Origin: Betaproteobacteria bacterium | GTDB taxonomy: Bacteria; Pseudomonadota; Gammaproteobacteria; Burkholderiales; Burkholderiaceae | DNA: 41,721 nucleotides | Assembly: GCA_009783065.1 (NCBI GenBank) | Contig: WRHV01000008.1 | Location: forward strand, 1 to 41,721 | Direction of reading: 5' to 3' | Part shown: positions 1 through 9,724 of the stretch, one piece after another | Numbering within the stretch: position 1 is the stretch's first letter | How the letters are laid out: the number at the start of each line of letters is the position of its first letter | Notes under the pieces: model-generated | Told to the model about the DNA's origin: nothing | The model's input: only the letters and a program-made list of their open reading frames with translations | Database searches by the model: none | Position numbers and translations under genes: made by a program

Positions 1-1
1 T

Positions 2-1012
2 TTAGCTCTTGTTTCTTTCGGGGCCGTTGTTGCGCGTGCGATGCCGGCGGTTGTAAATTTTTTTACCAAAAAAGAATTTCGCCAGCCGCAAAGCCCGCTT
101 TTGGATGATCCTTTTTTACGGCGCTTTTTCGGGGAACGTTTTGGCGGTGCGGAAAAACAAACCAACCTGGGGTCGGGTGTTGTCATTAGTCCGGAAGGTT
201 ATATTGTAACCAATAACCATGTGGTTGAGGCAGCAGATCAGATTGAGGTTGCCTTTGAAGATGGGAGGAAGGCGACTGCCAAACTTGTTGGTACTGATCC
301 GGAAACGGATTTGGCCGTGATTAAGGTTGATTTGCCGAATTTGCCGACCATGACCCTGGGTCATATCGAAGAGGTTAAAGTTGGGGATATTGTACTGGCT
401 ATCGGCAATCCTTTCGGTGTCGGACAGACCGTTACAATGGGGATTGTTTCCGCATTGAGCCGAAGCCAGCTGGGGATCAATATATATGAGGATTTCATTC
501 AGACCGATGCCGCGATTAATCCGGGCAACTCAGGTGGCGCGCTGGTTGATGTGAATGGCCATTTGCTGGGAATTAATTCAGCTATTTACTCCCGTACGGG
601 CGGATCACTGGGGATCGGTTTTGCCATTCCGGTTTCTACCGTGAAAACAGTGATGGAGTCGATTGTCAGCAAAGGGCAGGTGGTGCGCGGCTGGATTGGT
701 GTGGAACCGAGGAATATTACACCGGAGCTGGCTGAGAATCTGAATCTGGGCCAGAAAAGCGGCGTGATTATTGCCGCGATCCTGAAAAATGGGCCGGCTG
801 ACAAGGCAGGTATGAAGCCGGGAGATATCTTGCTTTCCGTAGGGGACAAACCAGTTGCAAATATGGCGGAAATGTTCAATATGATTGCCCTTTTGGAACC
901 GGATAGCAAGGTTAGTCTAAAGGTGTTGCGAAACGGCAAGGAAGTGCCCTTGGAGGTGACAGTCGGCAAACGTCCATCAAGAAAGAGGCTGGAAGAACAA
1001 GCAGGCGAATAA
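2..1012 (+). CDS. S1C-family periplasmic serine protease (DegQ/DegS type), 5' end outside window
   Basis: Envelope quality-control protease of the trypsin-like HtrA family, expected in the periplasm and possibly anchored to the inner membrane. Counting from the ATG at 41, the catalytic triad is visible: His60 (TNNHVV), Asp90 (ETDLAV) and Ser164 (GNSGGA). A single PDZ domain follows at about residues 217-310. One PDZ domain and a short length suggest a DegS-like architecture rather than two-PDZ DegP. The reading frame is open upstream of the ATG to the window edge, encoding a hydrophobic stretch (LALVSFGAVVARA), so the ATG at 41 is probably internal and the true start lies upstream with a signal or anchor segment. 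It converges on the HIT gene. Family call is firm; exact subtype is inference. Confidence 0.93.
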   Translation, partial: LALVSFGAVVARAMPAVVNFFTKKEFRQPQSPLLDDPFLRRFFGERFGGAEKQTNLGSGVVISPEGYIVTNNHVVEAADQIEVAFEDGRKATAKLVGTDPETDLAVIKVDLPNLPTMTLGHIEEVKVGDIVLAIGNPFGVGQTVTMGIVSALSRSQLGINIYEDFIQTDAAINPGNSGGALVDVNGHLLGINSAIYSRTGGSLGIGFAIPVSTVKTVMESIVSKGQVVRGWIGVEPRNITPELAENLNLGQKSGVIIAAILKNGPADKAGMKPGDILLSVGDKPVANMAEMFNMIALLEPDSKVSLKVLRNGKEVPLEVTVGKRPSRKRLEEQAGE

Positions 1013-1030
1013 AGTGATTTTATTCGCCTG
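1002..1030. terminator. Perfect 12-bp palindrome between convergent genes, possible bidirectional terminator
   Basis: CAGGCGAATAAA at 1002-1013 is exactly mirrored by TTTATTCGCCTG at 1019-1030 around a 5-nt loop. The stem contains the stop codon of the protease gene and lies just before the 3' end of the convergent HIT gene. There is no clean uridine run after the stem on either strand, so intrinsic termination is plausible but not certain. It could instead protect mRNA 3' ends. Confidence 0.5.
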
Positions 1031-1056
1031 ACAGAGCGGTTTGCGTCTTGGGAAAA

Positions 1057-1428
1057 TTATTTATTGTCTTTCCATGGGCGCGGGCCGCCGATAAGGTGGA
1101 TGTGAAGGTGATAGACTTCCTGCCGGCCGTCAGGCCCGGCATTAATAATGACGCGGTAACCGCCGCTTCGGGTTTGAGGGGAGCTGCCAACAACCCCGAT
1201 TCTCTGCTGGTCTGCAATTCTTGGAATGACTGCCATCATTTCTCCCAGGATGGCGGCGTGGCCTTCATGACAGTCTGAAAGTGTCGGGATATGTTGTTTC
1301 GGCACGATCAATAAATGAACCGGTGCGGCGGGGTTAATATCCTTGAAAACCAATAGCCGGTCATTTTCATAAACAATATCTGCCGGCAGTCTTCTTTCAA
1401 CGATTTTGCAGAAAGGACAATTTTCCAT
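1057..1428 (-). CDS. hinT: HIT-family nucleotide-binding hydrolase (HinT-like)
   Basis: Small cytosolic histidine-triad protein of 123 residues, likely hydrolysing purine nucleoside phosphoramidates as HINT enzymes do. The triad is visible as His107-x-His109-x-His111 in YHLHIHLIGG, with the central His the expected nucleophile. An N-terminal CPFC pair (Cys4, Cys7) matches HINT members that bind zinc. GYRVIINAGPDG upstream of the triad is also typical. It is the last gene of the murA-his run, 11 nt after hisE and on the same strand, so it is probably co-transcribed; a HIT gene after hisE is common in betaproteobacteria. Its physiological substrate cannot be read from the sequence. Confidence 0.93.
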   Translation of the reverse strand: MENCPFCKIVERRLPADIVYENDRLLVFKDINPAAPVHLLIVPKQHIPTLSDCHEGHAAILGEMMAVIPRIADQQRIGVVGSSPQTRSGGYRVIINAGPDGRQEVYHLHIHLIGGPRPWKDNK

Positions 1429-1439
1429 ACATTCTCCTT

Positions 1440-1811
1440 TTAATTTTTGGGGTTCTCGTCCGTATCCCGCAGTTTGTCCTTGCGGGCTGCTTTTTCTTCC
1501 ATACCTGAAATACCTTCCCGTCTTGAAAGCTCTTGTAAGACGTCATTCGGCGTCAGGTCAAATTGTGCCAGCAAGACCAGCGAGTGAAACCATAAATCGG
1601 CGCATTCTGAAACGATTTTTGAACGCGCTCCACCATGCCGCGCATCTTTGGCTGCCATGACCGTTTCAGTCGCTTCTTCTCCAATTTTTTTCAGGATGGC
1701 ATCATCGCCTTTGGCAAGCAGAGATGCGACATATGATTTTTCCGGATTGCCGCCATTGACCGGTTTTCTTGATTCGATAATGGCAGATAGCCTTTGCAAA
1801 GTATCATTCAT
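1440..1811 (-). CDS. hisE: Phosphoribosyl-ATP pyrophosphatase
   Basis: Second step of histidine biosynthesis: cleaves phosphoribosyl-ATP to phosphoribosyl-AMP and pyrophosphate. The family's acidic metal-binding helices are visible as [16 protein letters not shown] and [13 protein letters not shown], within an all-alpha MazG-like fold. I chose the ATG at 1811, giving 123 residues, because it overlaps the hisI stop as ATGA and begins the conserved region; a longer frame upstream would run into hisI. In this organism hisE and hisI are separate genes rather than the fused hisIE of enterobacteria. The C-terminal 15 or so residues are charged and likely disordered. Confidence 0.94.
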   Translation of the reverse strand: MNDTLQRLSAIIESRKPVNGGNPEKSYVASLLAKGDDAILKKIGEEATETVMAAKDARHGGARSKIVSECADLWFHSLVLLAQFDLTPNDVLQELSRREGISGMEEKAARKDKLRDTDENPKN

Positions 1812-2209
1812 TTGTATATTTTTTCGGGATTTTTCAAAACAGGTTCGATCGCCAGCCATTTTCCGGTCGAAACATCGCCCTGAAATTGCCGGTAAAAGCA
1901 GGAGTGGCGGCCAGTATGGCAGGCAATGCCGCCAGTCTGGTGAACACGCAGCAATAGCACATCTTCATCGCAGTCGATGCGCATATCAACCACTTTTTGA
2001 GTATGGCCGGATTCCTCGCCTTTGTGCCACAGCCTTTTTCTGGAACGGCTCCAATAAATCGCCTCGCCCGTTTGCACGGTTTGTAAAAGGGCATCCCGGT
2101 TCATCCAGGCGAACATTAAAACGGCGCCTGTTTCCGCTTCCTGCGTGATGACGGGAAGTAATCCTTGTTCATCCCATTTTACCTGTTCCAGCCAATCTTT
2201 CGTGTTCAT
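1808..2209 (-). CDS. hisI: Phosphoribosyl-AMP cyclohydrolase
   Basis: Third step of histidine biosynthesis, opening the adenine ring of phosphoribosyl-AMP; cytosolic zinc enzyme of 133 residues. The metal sites are visible: Asp79, Asp81 and Asp83 for magnesium, and Cys80, Cys97 and Cys104 for zinc, in the motifs RIDCDED and [12 protein letters not shown]. The start codon overlaps the hisF stop by 4 nt (ATGA), and its own stop overlaps hisE the same way, so the three are translationally coupled. Confidence 0.96.
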   Translation of the reverse strand: MNTKDWLEQVKWDEQGLLPVITQEAETGAVLMFAWMNRDALLQTVQTGEAIYWSRSRKRLWHKGEESGHTQKVVDMRIDCDEDVLLLRVHQTGGIACHTGRHSCFYRQFQGDVSTGKWLAIEPVLKNPEKIYK

Positions 2210-2967
2210 GTCATCCGGACCTCAATGCCTTGATCAGCCATGAATTGTTTGGCTTGCTGCACCGTGAATTCGCCATAATGGAAGATGCTGGCAGCCAGTA
2301 CGGCATTGGCATGTCCTTCCAAAATACCCTCAGCAAGATGCTGAAGGTTGCCTACCCCGCCGGATGCGATGAGCGGGATGTCAATGGTGTCTGATATGGC
2401 TCGTGTCAGGGCAATATCAAAACCGCTTTTTGTCCCGTCGCGGTCCATGCTGGTCAGGAGGATTTCACCCGCACCGAACAGTTCCATTTTTTTTGCCCAT
2501 TCAATGGCATCCAGTCCCGTCGGATTTCTGCCGCCATGCGTGAAAACTTCCCAACGGCCAGGCGCTACCTGTTTGGCATCAATTGCGACGACAATACACT
2601 GTGACCCGTAACGGCTGGACGCATCCGCCACAAGTTGGGGATTGGTGACAGCCGATGTGTTGATGCTGACTTTGTCTGCGCCTGCATTAAGAAGGCGGCG
2701 GACATCATCAACTGTTCTTACACCCCCTCCTACAGTAAGTGGAATAAAGACCTGGGCGGAAACAGCTTCAATAATATGGAGAATGATGTCGCGTTCATCG
2801 CTGGATGCCGTAATATCCAGAAATGTTAATTCATCAGCGCCCTGTTCATTGTAGCGGCGTGCGATTTCGACCGGATCGCCGGCATCGCGCAATTCAACGA
2901 AGTTGACGCCTTTTACGACCCTGCCAGCCGTGACATCCAAACAGGGAACAATTCTTTTTGCCAGCAT
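2206..2967 (-). CDS. hisF: Imidazole glycerol phosphate synthase, cyclase subunit
   Basis: Forms imidazole glycerol phosphate and AICAR from PRFAR using ammonia channelled from HisH. The (beta/alpha)8 barrel has the two catalytic aspartates at the usual positions: Asp11 (PCLDVT) and Asp130 (VAIDAK). Phosphate-binding loops TVGGGVRT and ASGGVGN are present. Its 253 residues are normal. It starts 125 nt after the hisA stop, so it may have a weaker link to the upstream genes than the ATGA-coupled downstream genes hisI and hisE. Confidence 0.97.
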   Translation of the reverse strand: MLAKRIVPCLDVTAGRVVKGVNFVELRDAGDPVEIARRYNEQGADELTFLDITASSDERDIILHIIEAVSAQVFIPLTVGGGVRTVDDVRRLLNAGADKVSINTSAVTNPQLVADASSRYGSQCIVVAIDAKQVAPGRWEVFTHGGRNPTGLDAIEWAKKMELFGAGEILLTSMDRDGTKSGFDIALTRAISDTIDIPLIASGGVGNLQHLAEGILEGHANAVLAASIFHYGEFTVQQAKQFMADQGIEVRMT

Positions 2968-3092
2968 GGGTTATCTTATCCTTGTTTTGCAAAGCGGCAT
3001 GTGTAACGGATGTCACAGCGAAATGGATGCCGCTTTTCAAGATTGTGATTGTATATGAAAAGTGGTTGATTCAACGTGCGTGAGTAACAGGC
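2968..3092 (-). other. hisA-hisF intergenic spacer
   Basis: A 125-nt spacer inside the his operon. A 7-bp inverted repeat TGAGTAA/TTACTCA at 3081-3099 with a 5-nt loop covers the hisA stop codon. It lacks a uridine tail, so I do not call it a terminator. I see no open frame and no convincing promoter. Confidence 0.4.
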
Positions 3093-3860
3093 TTACTCAT
3101 CTGTCAATTCATCAGCCCGCAGTTGTGCCTGCTTTAAGTTGAGTGTGCCTTCATAAATCGAGCGTCCGCAAATGACGGCTTCAATGCCTTCATGCTGTAC
3201 TTCACAAAGTGCTTCCACATCCCGGATATCATGTACGCCGCCTGATGCGATAATGGGGATGCTGACAGCACGGGCAAGTTTGATGGTGGCTTCGATATTG
3301 ACGCCAGACATCATGCCGTCGCGTCCAATGTCGGTGTAGATGAGGGATTCGATGCCATAGTCTTCATATTTCCTGGCGAGTTCGATGACGTCGTGCCGTG
3401 AAAGCTTGCTCCAGCCATCCGTCGCAACTTTCCCCTCCCGGGCATCCAATCCGACAATAATATGACCGGAAAAGACGCCACAGGCATCTTGTAGAAAGCC
3501 GGGGTTTTTCACGGCAGCGGTCCCCACGATAATGTAACTTAGCCCGTGATCCAGGAAGCGTTCAATGGTATCCAGATCCCGAATACCGCCACCCAATTGC
3601 ACGGGGATTTCGTCGAGGTCATTGTCAAAAGCATAATCCTGTACGGTTCGGATAATGTTTTTAACAGCGGATTCATTGACCGGTTTGCCGGCAAAGGCGC
3701 CGTTTAAATCAACCAGATGCAGGCGACGCGCACCTTGTTTAAGCCAGTGCAGCGCCATTTCAGCAGGGTCATCGGAAAAAACAGTAGCCTGATTCATGTC
3801 GCCTTGTTTAAGGCGGACACAACGGCCATCTTTTAAGTCGATAGCAGGAATGAGTAGCAT
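3093..3860 (-). CDS. hisA: Phosphoribosylformimino-AICAR ribotide isomerase
   Basis: Fourth step of histidine biosynthesis: Amadori rearrangement of ProFAR to PRFAR in a (beta/alpha)8 barrel. Catalytic aspartates are Asp8 (PAIDLKDG) and Asp139 (VGLDAREG); the phosphate loops GGGIRD and ASGGVHD are also visible. At 255 residues it is slightly long. Compared with the betaproteobacterial sequences I remember, extra residues (around YAFDNDLD, positions 76-83) sit just before the IPVQLGGG strand, which moves the second aspartate to 139 from its more usual 127-130. Adjacent to hisH and hisF, its pathway partners. Confidence 0.97.
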   Translation of the reverse strand: MLLIPAIDLKDGRCVRLKQGDMNQATVFSDDPAEMALHWLKQGARRLHLVDLNGAFAGKPVNESAVKNIIRTVQDYAFDNDLDEIPVQLGGGIRDLDTIERFLDHGLSYIIVGTAAVKNPGFLQDACGVFSGHIIVGLDAREGKVATDGWSKLSRHDVIELARKYEDYGIESLIYTDIGRDGMMSGVNIEATIKLARAVSIPIIASGGVHDIRDVEALCEVQHEGIEAVICGRSIYEGTLNLKQAQLRADELTDE

Positions 3861-3911
3861 GACGAAAAATCAAAAACGAAGATGATAAAAAAATAATTCC
3901 CGGTTTTTTAT

Positions 3912-4550
3912 TCAAGGATTCCAGTTTGTGAAATTTTTATACAATTGTAATCCGGCAACAGCACTTTTTTCAGGATGAAATTGGGTCGCAAACAGATTTT
4001 CGTGCGCGATGGCACTGCAAAATGTTAAACCATACTCGGTTTGTCCTGCAATGTGAGCTGTATTTTCAGGTACGGCATAAAAGCTGTGCACAAAGTAAAA
4101 ATGACTGTTATTGGGAATGTCCTTCCATAACGGGTGAGCAACCGTCTGGTGTACACGATTCCATCCCATCTGCGGGATTTTGTAACGTGTGCCGTCCGGC
4201 TGCAACCGGTTTTCAAGACGAAAACGAATAACTTTGCCGGGAAGCAGACCCAGACCGTTCGTATCGCCTTCCTCGCTCCAATCGAACATCATCTGTTCGC
4301 CAACGCAAACACCGAGTATCGGTTTGGATCGAGCTGCTTCAATCATAGCATCATTTAGACCGGAGTCATACAAGGCGCGCATGCAGTCGGGCATGGCGCC
4401 TTGTCCAGGCAAAACAATACGTTCAGCATCACGGATATCAGCAATTTCGCCTGATATTTTGACATCGGCTTCGGGCGCAACCGCACGCAGAGCTTGGGCT
4501 ACCGAGTGGAGATTGCCCATGCCATAGTCAACAACAACAATTTTTTTCAT
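3912..4550 (-). CDS. hisH: Imidazole glycerol phosphate synthase, glutamine amidotransferase subunit
   Basis: Class I glutaminase that supplies ammonia to HisF. The catalytic triad is Cys82 in GVCVGEQ, His192 and Glu194 in QFHPEKS. The oxyanion-strand motif PGQGAMPDC is present. The nucleophile motif reads [11 protein letters not shown] rather than the enterobacterial GICLGMQ type, a form I associate with Burkholderiales. At 212 residues the length is normal. It lies 51 nt before hisA and 39 nt after hisB in operon order. Confidence 0.97.
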   Translation of the reverse strand: MKKIVVVDYGMGNLHSVAQALRAVAPEADVKISGEIADIRDAERIVLPGQGAMPDCMRALYDSGLNDAMIEAARSKPILGVCVGEQMMFDWSEEGDTNGLGLLPGKVIRFRLENRLQPDGTRYKIPQMGWNRVHQTVAHPLWKDIPNNSHFYFVHSFYAVPENTAHIAGQTEYGLTFCSAIAHENLFATQFHPEKSAVAGLQLYKNFTNWNP

Positions 4551-4589
4551 AACAATGAACCGGCAATGACAGGATGGATGAGGAATGCC

Positions 4590-5186
4590 TTACAGTATTC
4601 CCTTCGTTGACGGGATCATACCCATTGCACGTGGGTCACGTTCAGCCGCCATGCGCAAGGCACGTCCGAATGCCTTGAAAATGGTTTCACACTGATGGTG
4701 GGCGTTTTTGCCGCGCAGATTATCAATGTGTAGCGATATTTGTGCGTGGTTGACGAACCCCTGAAAAAATTCCTGTATCAGATCCAGATCAAACGTGCCG
4801 GAAGCGGGCCGTGCAAATGTGACGTTGAATTCAAGGTAGGGACGTCCGGAAAAATCAATCACGACACGTGAAAGCGCTTCATCCAGCGGGATATAGGCAT
4901 GACCGTATCGGCGGATGCCGGATTTATCGCCTATGGCTTTGGCAATGGCCTGGCCCAGGGCAATACCGATATCCTCGACAGTGTGATGGCCGTCGATATG
5001 TAGATCGCCGGCGGCTTCAATTTGAAGATCAATCAAGCCGTGTCTGGCGATTTGATCCAGCATGTGATCCAGAAACGGAACATCGGTAATCAGATTTTGC
5101 TGGCCGGTTCCATCCAGATTGACGGCAACCCTGATCTGGGTTTCTTTGGTATTGCGTGTGATTTCGGCGGTTCTCGGAGCAGTCAT
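4590..5186 (-). CDS. hisB: Imidazoleglycerol-phosphate dehydratase
   Basis: Dehydrates imidazole glycerol phosphate to imidazole acetol phosphate; manganese-dependent 24-mer in known homologues. The metal-binding histidine motifs are visible: [21 protein letters not shown] and [14 protein letters not shown]. This is the monofunctional form, without the N-terminal histidinol-phosphatase domain of E. coli HisB. I start at the ATG at 5186 (198 residues); a longer frame begins with a TTG at 5216 inside the hisC end, but homologues begin near [14 protein letters not shown], so the longer form is unlikely. Neither start has a clear Shine-Dalgarno sequence. Confidence 0.95.
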   Translation of the reverse strand: MTAPRTAEITRNTKETQIRVAVNLDGTGQQNLITDVPFLDHMLDQIARHGLIDLQIEAAGDLHIDGHHTVEDIGIALGQAIAKAIGDKSGIRRYGHAYIPLDEALSRVVIDFSGRPYLEFNVTFARPASGTFDLDLIQEFFQGFVNHAQISLHIDNLRGKNAHHQCETIFKAFGRALRMAAERDPRAMGMIPSTKGIL

Positions 5187-5203
5187 AACGGTTTTTAGAC
5201 AGG

Positions 5204-6283
5204 TTAACGAAGGCAAGCGCTGAATAGTGCAAGAAACTGCTTGTTTTCTTCAGGTGTACCGATGGTGATACGCAAACAATTATCCAGCAATACATGCATT
5301 TTACCTACATTTTTGATTAGAACCTTGCGAGCCAGTAATTTTTCAAAAACAGCATCCGCATTTTCGAGACGGACTAGGATGAAGTTGGCTGATGAGGGCA
5401 GGACTTCCATGCCGGATAAAGCAGATAGTGCGGCTGACAGAATGTCGCGTTCAGCACGCAGAGATGCCGCCTGTTTATCGAATACCTCAATGTGATCAAG
5501 GGCAAATGCCACTGCGGCTTCTGTGAGTACATTGACATTATAGGGGGGACGGACTTTATCAAATTCAGTTAGCAATTCTTGTGAGGCAGACATATATCCC
5601 AGCCGCACGCCGGCTAACCCCAGCTTGGAGACGGTACGCATGACGACTAGATTGGGATGCTGCGGTAAATAAGGCATCATGCTGGTCTGAGCGAATGGTT
5701 GATAGGCTTCATCACTGATGACAATCCCGATATCGCTCATGGCATCAACCAGAGCCAGCATATCTTTCTCGTCAAAGAGGTTGCCGGTCGGGTTGTTGGG
5801 ATAGGCAAGATAGAGGATGGAGGGACGGTGCGTCCGGATAGCTTCCAGCATGGCATCCATGTCCAGTGAAAAATCCGGTTTTAGGGGAACGCCAATAAAT
5901 TCCATGCCGGCAAACTGCGCAGACAGGGCATACATGACAAAAGTCGGCACGGGGGCCAGTACCCTGGCGCGCCTGTCCTGGCGGGCGCAAGCAGTAGAGA
6001 CAATCGCGATCAGTTCGTCCGAGCCGTTTCCGACAAGGACATCATAGCCTGGCGGCACGCCCAGTTTTTCACGGATTTTGGTTTTCAGTTCCTTATATAG
6101 GGGAACCGGATAACGGTTCAGCGCCACATGAGATAGATGTTCGCCCAATTGCTTTTGCAGTTTTTCAGGCAAACGATAGGGATTTTCCATCGCGTCCAGT
6201 TTCAGGTAACCGGCGGAATCCGGGACGTGGTATGCGTCTCGTTCGCGTACATCGGGGCGGATGATGTTTTCAATTAGTGACAT
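5204..6283 (-). CDS. hisC: Histidinol-phosphate aminotransferase
   Basis: PLP-dependent fold-type I aminotransferase converting imidazole acetol phosphate to histidinol phosphate. The Schiff-base lysine is Lys220 in [23 protein letters not shown], a substrate- and PLP-contacting motif, and the GNGSDELI cofactor loop are also visible. Its 359 residues are typical. It sits between hisD and hisB. Some Burkholderiales carry a second HisC-like paralogue elsewhere, but the operon position makes this the histidine-pathway enzyme. Confidence 0.96.
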   Translation of the reverse strand: MSLIENIIRPDVRERDAYHVPDSAGYLKLDAMENPYRLPEKLQKQLGEHLSHVALNRYPVPLYKELKTKIREKLGVPPGYDVLVGNGSDELIAIVSTACARQDRRARVLAPVPTFVMYALSAQFAGMEFIGVPLKPDFSLDMDAMLEAIRTHRPSILYLAYPNNPTGNLFDEKDMLALVDAMSDIGIVISDEAYQPFAQTSMMPYLPQHPNLVVMRTVSKLGLAGVRLGYMSASQELLTEFDKVRPPYNVNVLTEAAVAFALDHIEVFDKQAASLRAERDILSAALSALSGMEVLPSSANFILVRLENADAVFEKLLARKVLIKNVGKMHVLLDNCLRITIGTPEENKQFLALFSACLR

Positions 6284-6330
6284 GTCATGCTGCTTTATTC
6301 AAAATGCGAAAAACGGTTTTTATGCGGAGA

Positions 6331-7650
6331 TTAATCTGCTTTTATGCGATAGGCTGCGCTTTTTGCGTGGGCTTCAAGGCCTTCGCCTTCTGCCAGTTCA
6401 ACAGCGGTTTTTCCCAGAATCCGGGCGCCTTCTTCGCTTACCCGGATGATGCTGGAACGCTTTTGGAAATCATAAACACCTAATGGTGATGAGAATCGGG
6501 CAGTGCCGGATGTCGGCAGAACATGATTAGGACCTGCGCAGTAATCGCCCAGCGCTTCCGACGTGAAACGGCCGAGAAAAATAGCGCCCGCATGGCGGAG
6601 CAAATCCAGCCAGCGTTCAGGGTTTTCCGTCGAAACTTCCAGATGTTCCGGTGCAATCCGGTTTGCTATGGCGCAGGCTTCTTCCATGTCTTTTGCCTTG
6701 ATCAGCGCACCCCGATTGGATAAAGAGGCACGGATGATTTCCTGCCGTCGCATTTGAGGCAAAAGGCGGGCGATGCTGGCTTCCACCTGGTCAAGATAGG
6801 CTGCGTCAGGGCAGACCAGAATGGATTGGGCCAGTTCGTCGTGCTCAGCTTGTGAAAAGAGATCCATCGCAATCCAGTCCGGGTTTGTCGTGCCATCGCA
6901 GAGAACCAGGATTTCTGAAGGGCCGGCGATCATATCGATCCCGACTTGTCCAAAAACACGGCGTTTGGCTGCGGCAACAAAAGCGTTTCCTGGGCCGACA
7001 ATCTTGTCGACGGCAGGAATCGTTTCGGTTCCATAAGCTAGCGCGGCGATAGCCTGCGCTCCACCAATGGCAAAAATGCGATGGACGCCGGATAATCCGG
7101 CAGCAGCCAGCACCAGTTCATTGCGGATGCCGTCTGGTGTGGGGACAACCATGATGATTTCCGATACGCCCGCAACTTGGGCCGGAATGGCGTTCATCAG
7201 AACGGATGATGGGTAAGCGGCTTTACCGCCGGGCACGTAGATACCGACCCGGTCAAGGGGCGTGATTTTCTGTCCAAGCAAAGAACCGTGAGAGTCGGTA
7301 TAGGTATAACCGGCTCCCCCGCACGCTTCTCGCTGATGTTCGTGATAGGAGCGGATTCGGTCTGCCGCTATTTGCAGCGCGTTACGGCTTGCTTTGGGAA
7401 GATGGTTTAGTGCGGCCTGACATTGTGCCGTCGGGATTTCGAGCGATGCGAGTGCGGTTTCGGTCAGCCGGTCAAAACGGTTGGTATATTCGAGAACGGC
7501 GGCATCACCCCGTTTGCGGACATCTGCGATGATATCAGCGGCAACCCGATCAATGGATTCATCTTCTTGCGCTTCAAAAGCCAGAATCTGTGAAAGGCGG
7601 GCATTAAAGTCAGGCTGGGCCGTATCCAGTCGGGGAATTCTGATCGTCAT
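6331..7650 (-). CDS. hisD: Histidinol dehydrogenase
   Basis: Catalyses the last two steps, NAD-dependent four-electron oxidation of histidinol to histidine; zinc homodimer. Visible motifs are [14 protein letters not shown] (zinc ligands Gln and His), [14 protein letters not shown] (catalytic Glu-His) and [14 protein letters not shown] near the C terminus. Its 439 residues match the family. It lies 9 nt after hisG and 47 nt before hisC, all on the minus strand. Confidence 0.97.
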   Translation of the reverse strand: MTIRIPRLDTAQPDFNARLSQILAFEAQEDESIDRVAADIIADVRKRGDAAVLEYTNRFDRLTETALASLEIPTAQCQAALNHLPKASRNALQIAADRIRSYHEHQREACGGAGYTYTDSHGSLLGQKITPLDRVGIYVPGGKAAYPSSVLMNAIPAQVAGVSEIIMVVPTPDGIRNELVLAAAGLSGVHRIFAIGGAQAIAALAYGTETIPAVDKIVGPGNAFVAAAKRRVFGQVGIDMIAGPSEILVLCDGTTNPDWIAMDLFSQAEHDELAQSILVCPDAAYLDQVEASIARLLPQMRRQEIIRASLSNRGALIKAKDMEEACAIANRIAPEHLEVSTENPERWLDLLRHAGAIFLGRFTSEALGDYCAGPNHVLPTSGTARFSSPLGVYDFQKRSSIIRVSEEGARILGKTAVELAEGEGLEAHAKSAAYRIKAD

Positions 7651-7659
7651 ATTTATCCG

Positions 7660-8370
7660 TTAATACAAATTGGGATCGGCAAATGCATTGGTTGAGTCAT
7701 CCAACTCAATCGACGCTTTCTTAAAGGCATTCATGATCGGCTGAAGAAGCTGCCGTTTCAGTTTAAGCGATGCTTGATTCACAATCAGCCGGGAAGTGAT
7801 TTCCTGTATTTTTTCCACTTCCACCAGATTATTGGCTTTCAGCGTGTTGCCGGTACTGACCAAATCAACAATCACGTCAGCCAGCCCAACCAGCGGAGCC
7901 AGTTCCATAGAGCCATATAACTTGATCAGGTCGACATGCACGCCCTTTTTGGCAAAGTGCTCACGTGCGGCTTGAACATATTTGCTGGCAACGCGCAATC
8001 GTGAGCCTTGCCGGATGGCTTGGGCATAGTCAAAATCACTGCGAACGGCAACGGAGAGGCGGCATTTTGCAATGTGAAGATCGATCGGCTGGTACAGGCC
8101 GGTATTGCCATGTTCTTGCAGTACATCCTTGCCGGCAACACCAAAGTCTGCCGCGCCATACTGGACATAAGTCGGCACATCAGTCGCCCGGACAATAATG
8201 ACCCGTACCGTCGGCTGGCTGGTGGGCAGGATCAGCTTGCGTGAAGTTTCCGGGTCTTCCAGAACCTGGATGCCGGCTTCCTTTAACAACGGGACTGTTT
8301 CATCAAAAATGCGCCCTTTGGACAGGGCAAGTACGAGTTCCTGTGAGTTGTTGTTTTCGGACGGGTTCAT
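7660..8370 (-). CDS. hisG: ATP phosphoribosyltransferase, short catalytic form
   Basis: Commits ATP and PRPP to histidine synthesis. The 236-residue protein has the two periplasmic-binding-like domains and the PRPP loop [14 protein letters not shown], but lacks the C-terminal regulatory ACT-like domain of long HisG. Short HisG normally needs the regulatory subunit HisZ, which is not in this window and in many betaproteobacteria is encoded elsewhere. The start overlaps the murA stop as ATGA (8367-8370), so translation is coupled to a peptidoglycan gene. Confidence 0.96.
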   Translation of the reverse strand: MNPSENNNSQELVLALSKGRIFDETVPLLKEAGIQVLEDPETSRKLILPTSQPTVRVIIVRATDVPTYVQYGAADFGVAGKDVLQEHGNTGLYQPIDLHIAKCRLSVAVRSDFDYAQAIRQGSRLRVASKYVQAAREHFAKKGVHVDLIKLYGSMELAPLVGLADVIVDLVSTGNTLKANNLVEVEKIQEITSRLIVNQASLKLKRQLLQPIMNAFKKASIELDDSTNAFADPNLY

Positions 8371-9620
8371 TGTTTGACTCTTTGTATGTTGGCGCCGACA
8401 GCGGAAAGTTTTTCTTCCATGCGGTCGTAACCACGATCCAAATGGTAAATGCGATTGACGTGGGTTTCACCTTGCGCGGCCAGTCCCGCAATGACAAGTG
8501 AAGCGGATGCACGCAGGTCAGTTGCCATGACGGGAGCGCCGATTAGTTTGTCCACGCTTTTAACAAAAGCGGTATTGCCTTCGGTTTTGATGCTGGCGCC
8601 CAAACGGTTGAGTTCCTGTACATGCATAAAACGATTTTCAAAAATGGTTTCAACTGCATGGCTGGCTTCGCTTGCGATACAGTTCACGGCCATAAACTGG
8701 GCCTGCATGTCCGTTGGAAAGCCAGGATATTCCGTTGTACGGAAACTGACCCCTTTGGGGCGTCCGTTCATGCGGATGCGTATCCAATCATTACCGCTTG
8801 TTAATTCGGCGCCTATCTCTTGTATTTTGCTGAGAACCGCATCCAGAATATTATCCTGTGTCTTCGTTAGGGTAACGTCTCCTCCTGTCGCGGCAACGGC
8901 GCAGAGAAAGGTACCGGTTTCTATCCGGTCGGCAATCACGTTATGGGTGGCGCCATGCAACCGTTCGACACCGTGAATGACAAGACGGTCTGTGCCGATG
9001 CCCTCAATCTGCGCGCCCATTTTCACGAGCAGATTGGCCAGGTCTGTGACTTCCGGCTCGCGCGCGGCATTTTCAAGAACCGTTTCACCTTCGGCCAGCG
9101 TCGCGGCCATTAGAAGATTTTCCGTGCCGGTTACCGTAATCATGTCGGTTGTGATGCGTGCGCCTTTGAGTCGGTTTGCTTTGGCATGGATATAACCGGC
9201 ATCTATTTCAATTTCGGCGCCCATGGCCCGCAATCCCTTGATGTGCTGCTCAACGGGTCTGGAACCGATGGCACAGCCGCCCGGCAGCGATACCTGGGCC
9301 TGGCCGAAGCGTGCAAGCAGGGGACCCAGAACAAGAATCGAGGCTCGCATGGTCTTAACCAGTTCGTAAGGCGCACAGAAATGGTGGATATCCTTGCCAT
9401 TCATGGTCAGGTTCTCACCATTTTGCTCGGCTTTCAATCCCATCTGCCTTAAAAGACGCAGCATGGTTTGCACGTCCCTTAAAGACGGGACATTGGAAAG
9501 AACAAGGGTGTCGGATGTTAATAGTCCTGCGCACAGGATAGGCAAGGCAGCATTTTTTGCTCCGGAGATGGCGATTTCACCAAAAAGGCGATTTCCGCCT
9601 GAAATAATCAGTTTATCCAT
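8367..9620 (-). CDS. murA: UDP-N-acetylglucosamine 1-carboxyvinyltransferase
   Basis: First committed step of peptidoglycan synthesis, transferring enolpyruvate from PEP to UDP-GlcNAc in the cytosol. The catalytic pair Lys22-Asn23 ([11 protein letters not shown]) and the active-site Cys116 (GGCAIGSRP) are visible; the Cys indicates the fosfomycin-reactive type rather than the Asp variant. The 417 residues match the family. It heads the his gene run. In many proteobacteria a BolA-family gene (ibaG) sits just upstream; here only 104 nt separate murA from an ABC permease and ibaG is absent. Confidence 0.97.
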   Translation of the reverse strand: MDKLIISGGNRLFGEIAISGAKNAALPILCAGLLTSDTLVLSNVPSLRDVQTMLRLLRQMGLKAEQNGENLTMNGKDIHHFCAPYELVKTMRASILVLGPLLARFGQAQVSLPGGCAIGSRPVEQHIKGLRAMGAEIEIDAGYIHAKANRLKGARITTDMITVTGTENLLMAATLAEGETVLENAAREPEVTDLANLLVKMGAQIEGIGTDRLVIHGVERLHGATHNVIADRIETGTFLCAVAATGGDVTLTKTQDNILDAVLSKIQEIGAELTSGNDWIRIRMNGRPKGVSFRTTEYPGFPTDMQAQFMAVNCIASEASHAVETIFENRFMHVQELNRLGASIKTEGNTAFVKSVDKLIGAPVMATDLRASASLVIAGLAAQGETHVNRIYHLDRGYDRMEEKLSAVGANIQRVKQ

Positions 9621-9724
9621 TTCTGCTAGGTTATCAGGAGACAGCCCGTTTTAAACCCAAATCCGCTGATTTTCCGATTTGGCTGATTCGGCTGTTCAAG
9701 TGGGAAATTCAATATTTTAAGTGT

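Noticed and set aside
3081..3099. Terminator at the hisA stop codon
   Set aside because: The 7-bp stem has no T-run and termination here would cut off hisF, hisI and hisE, which the pathway needs.
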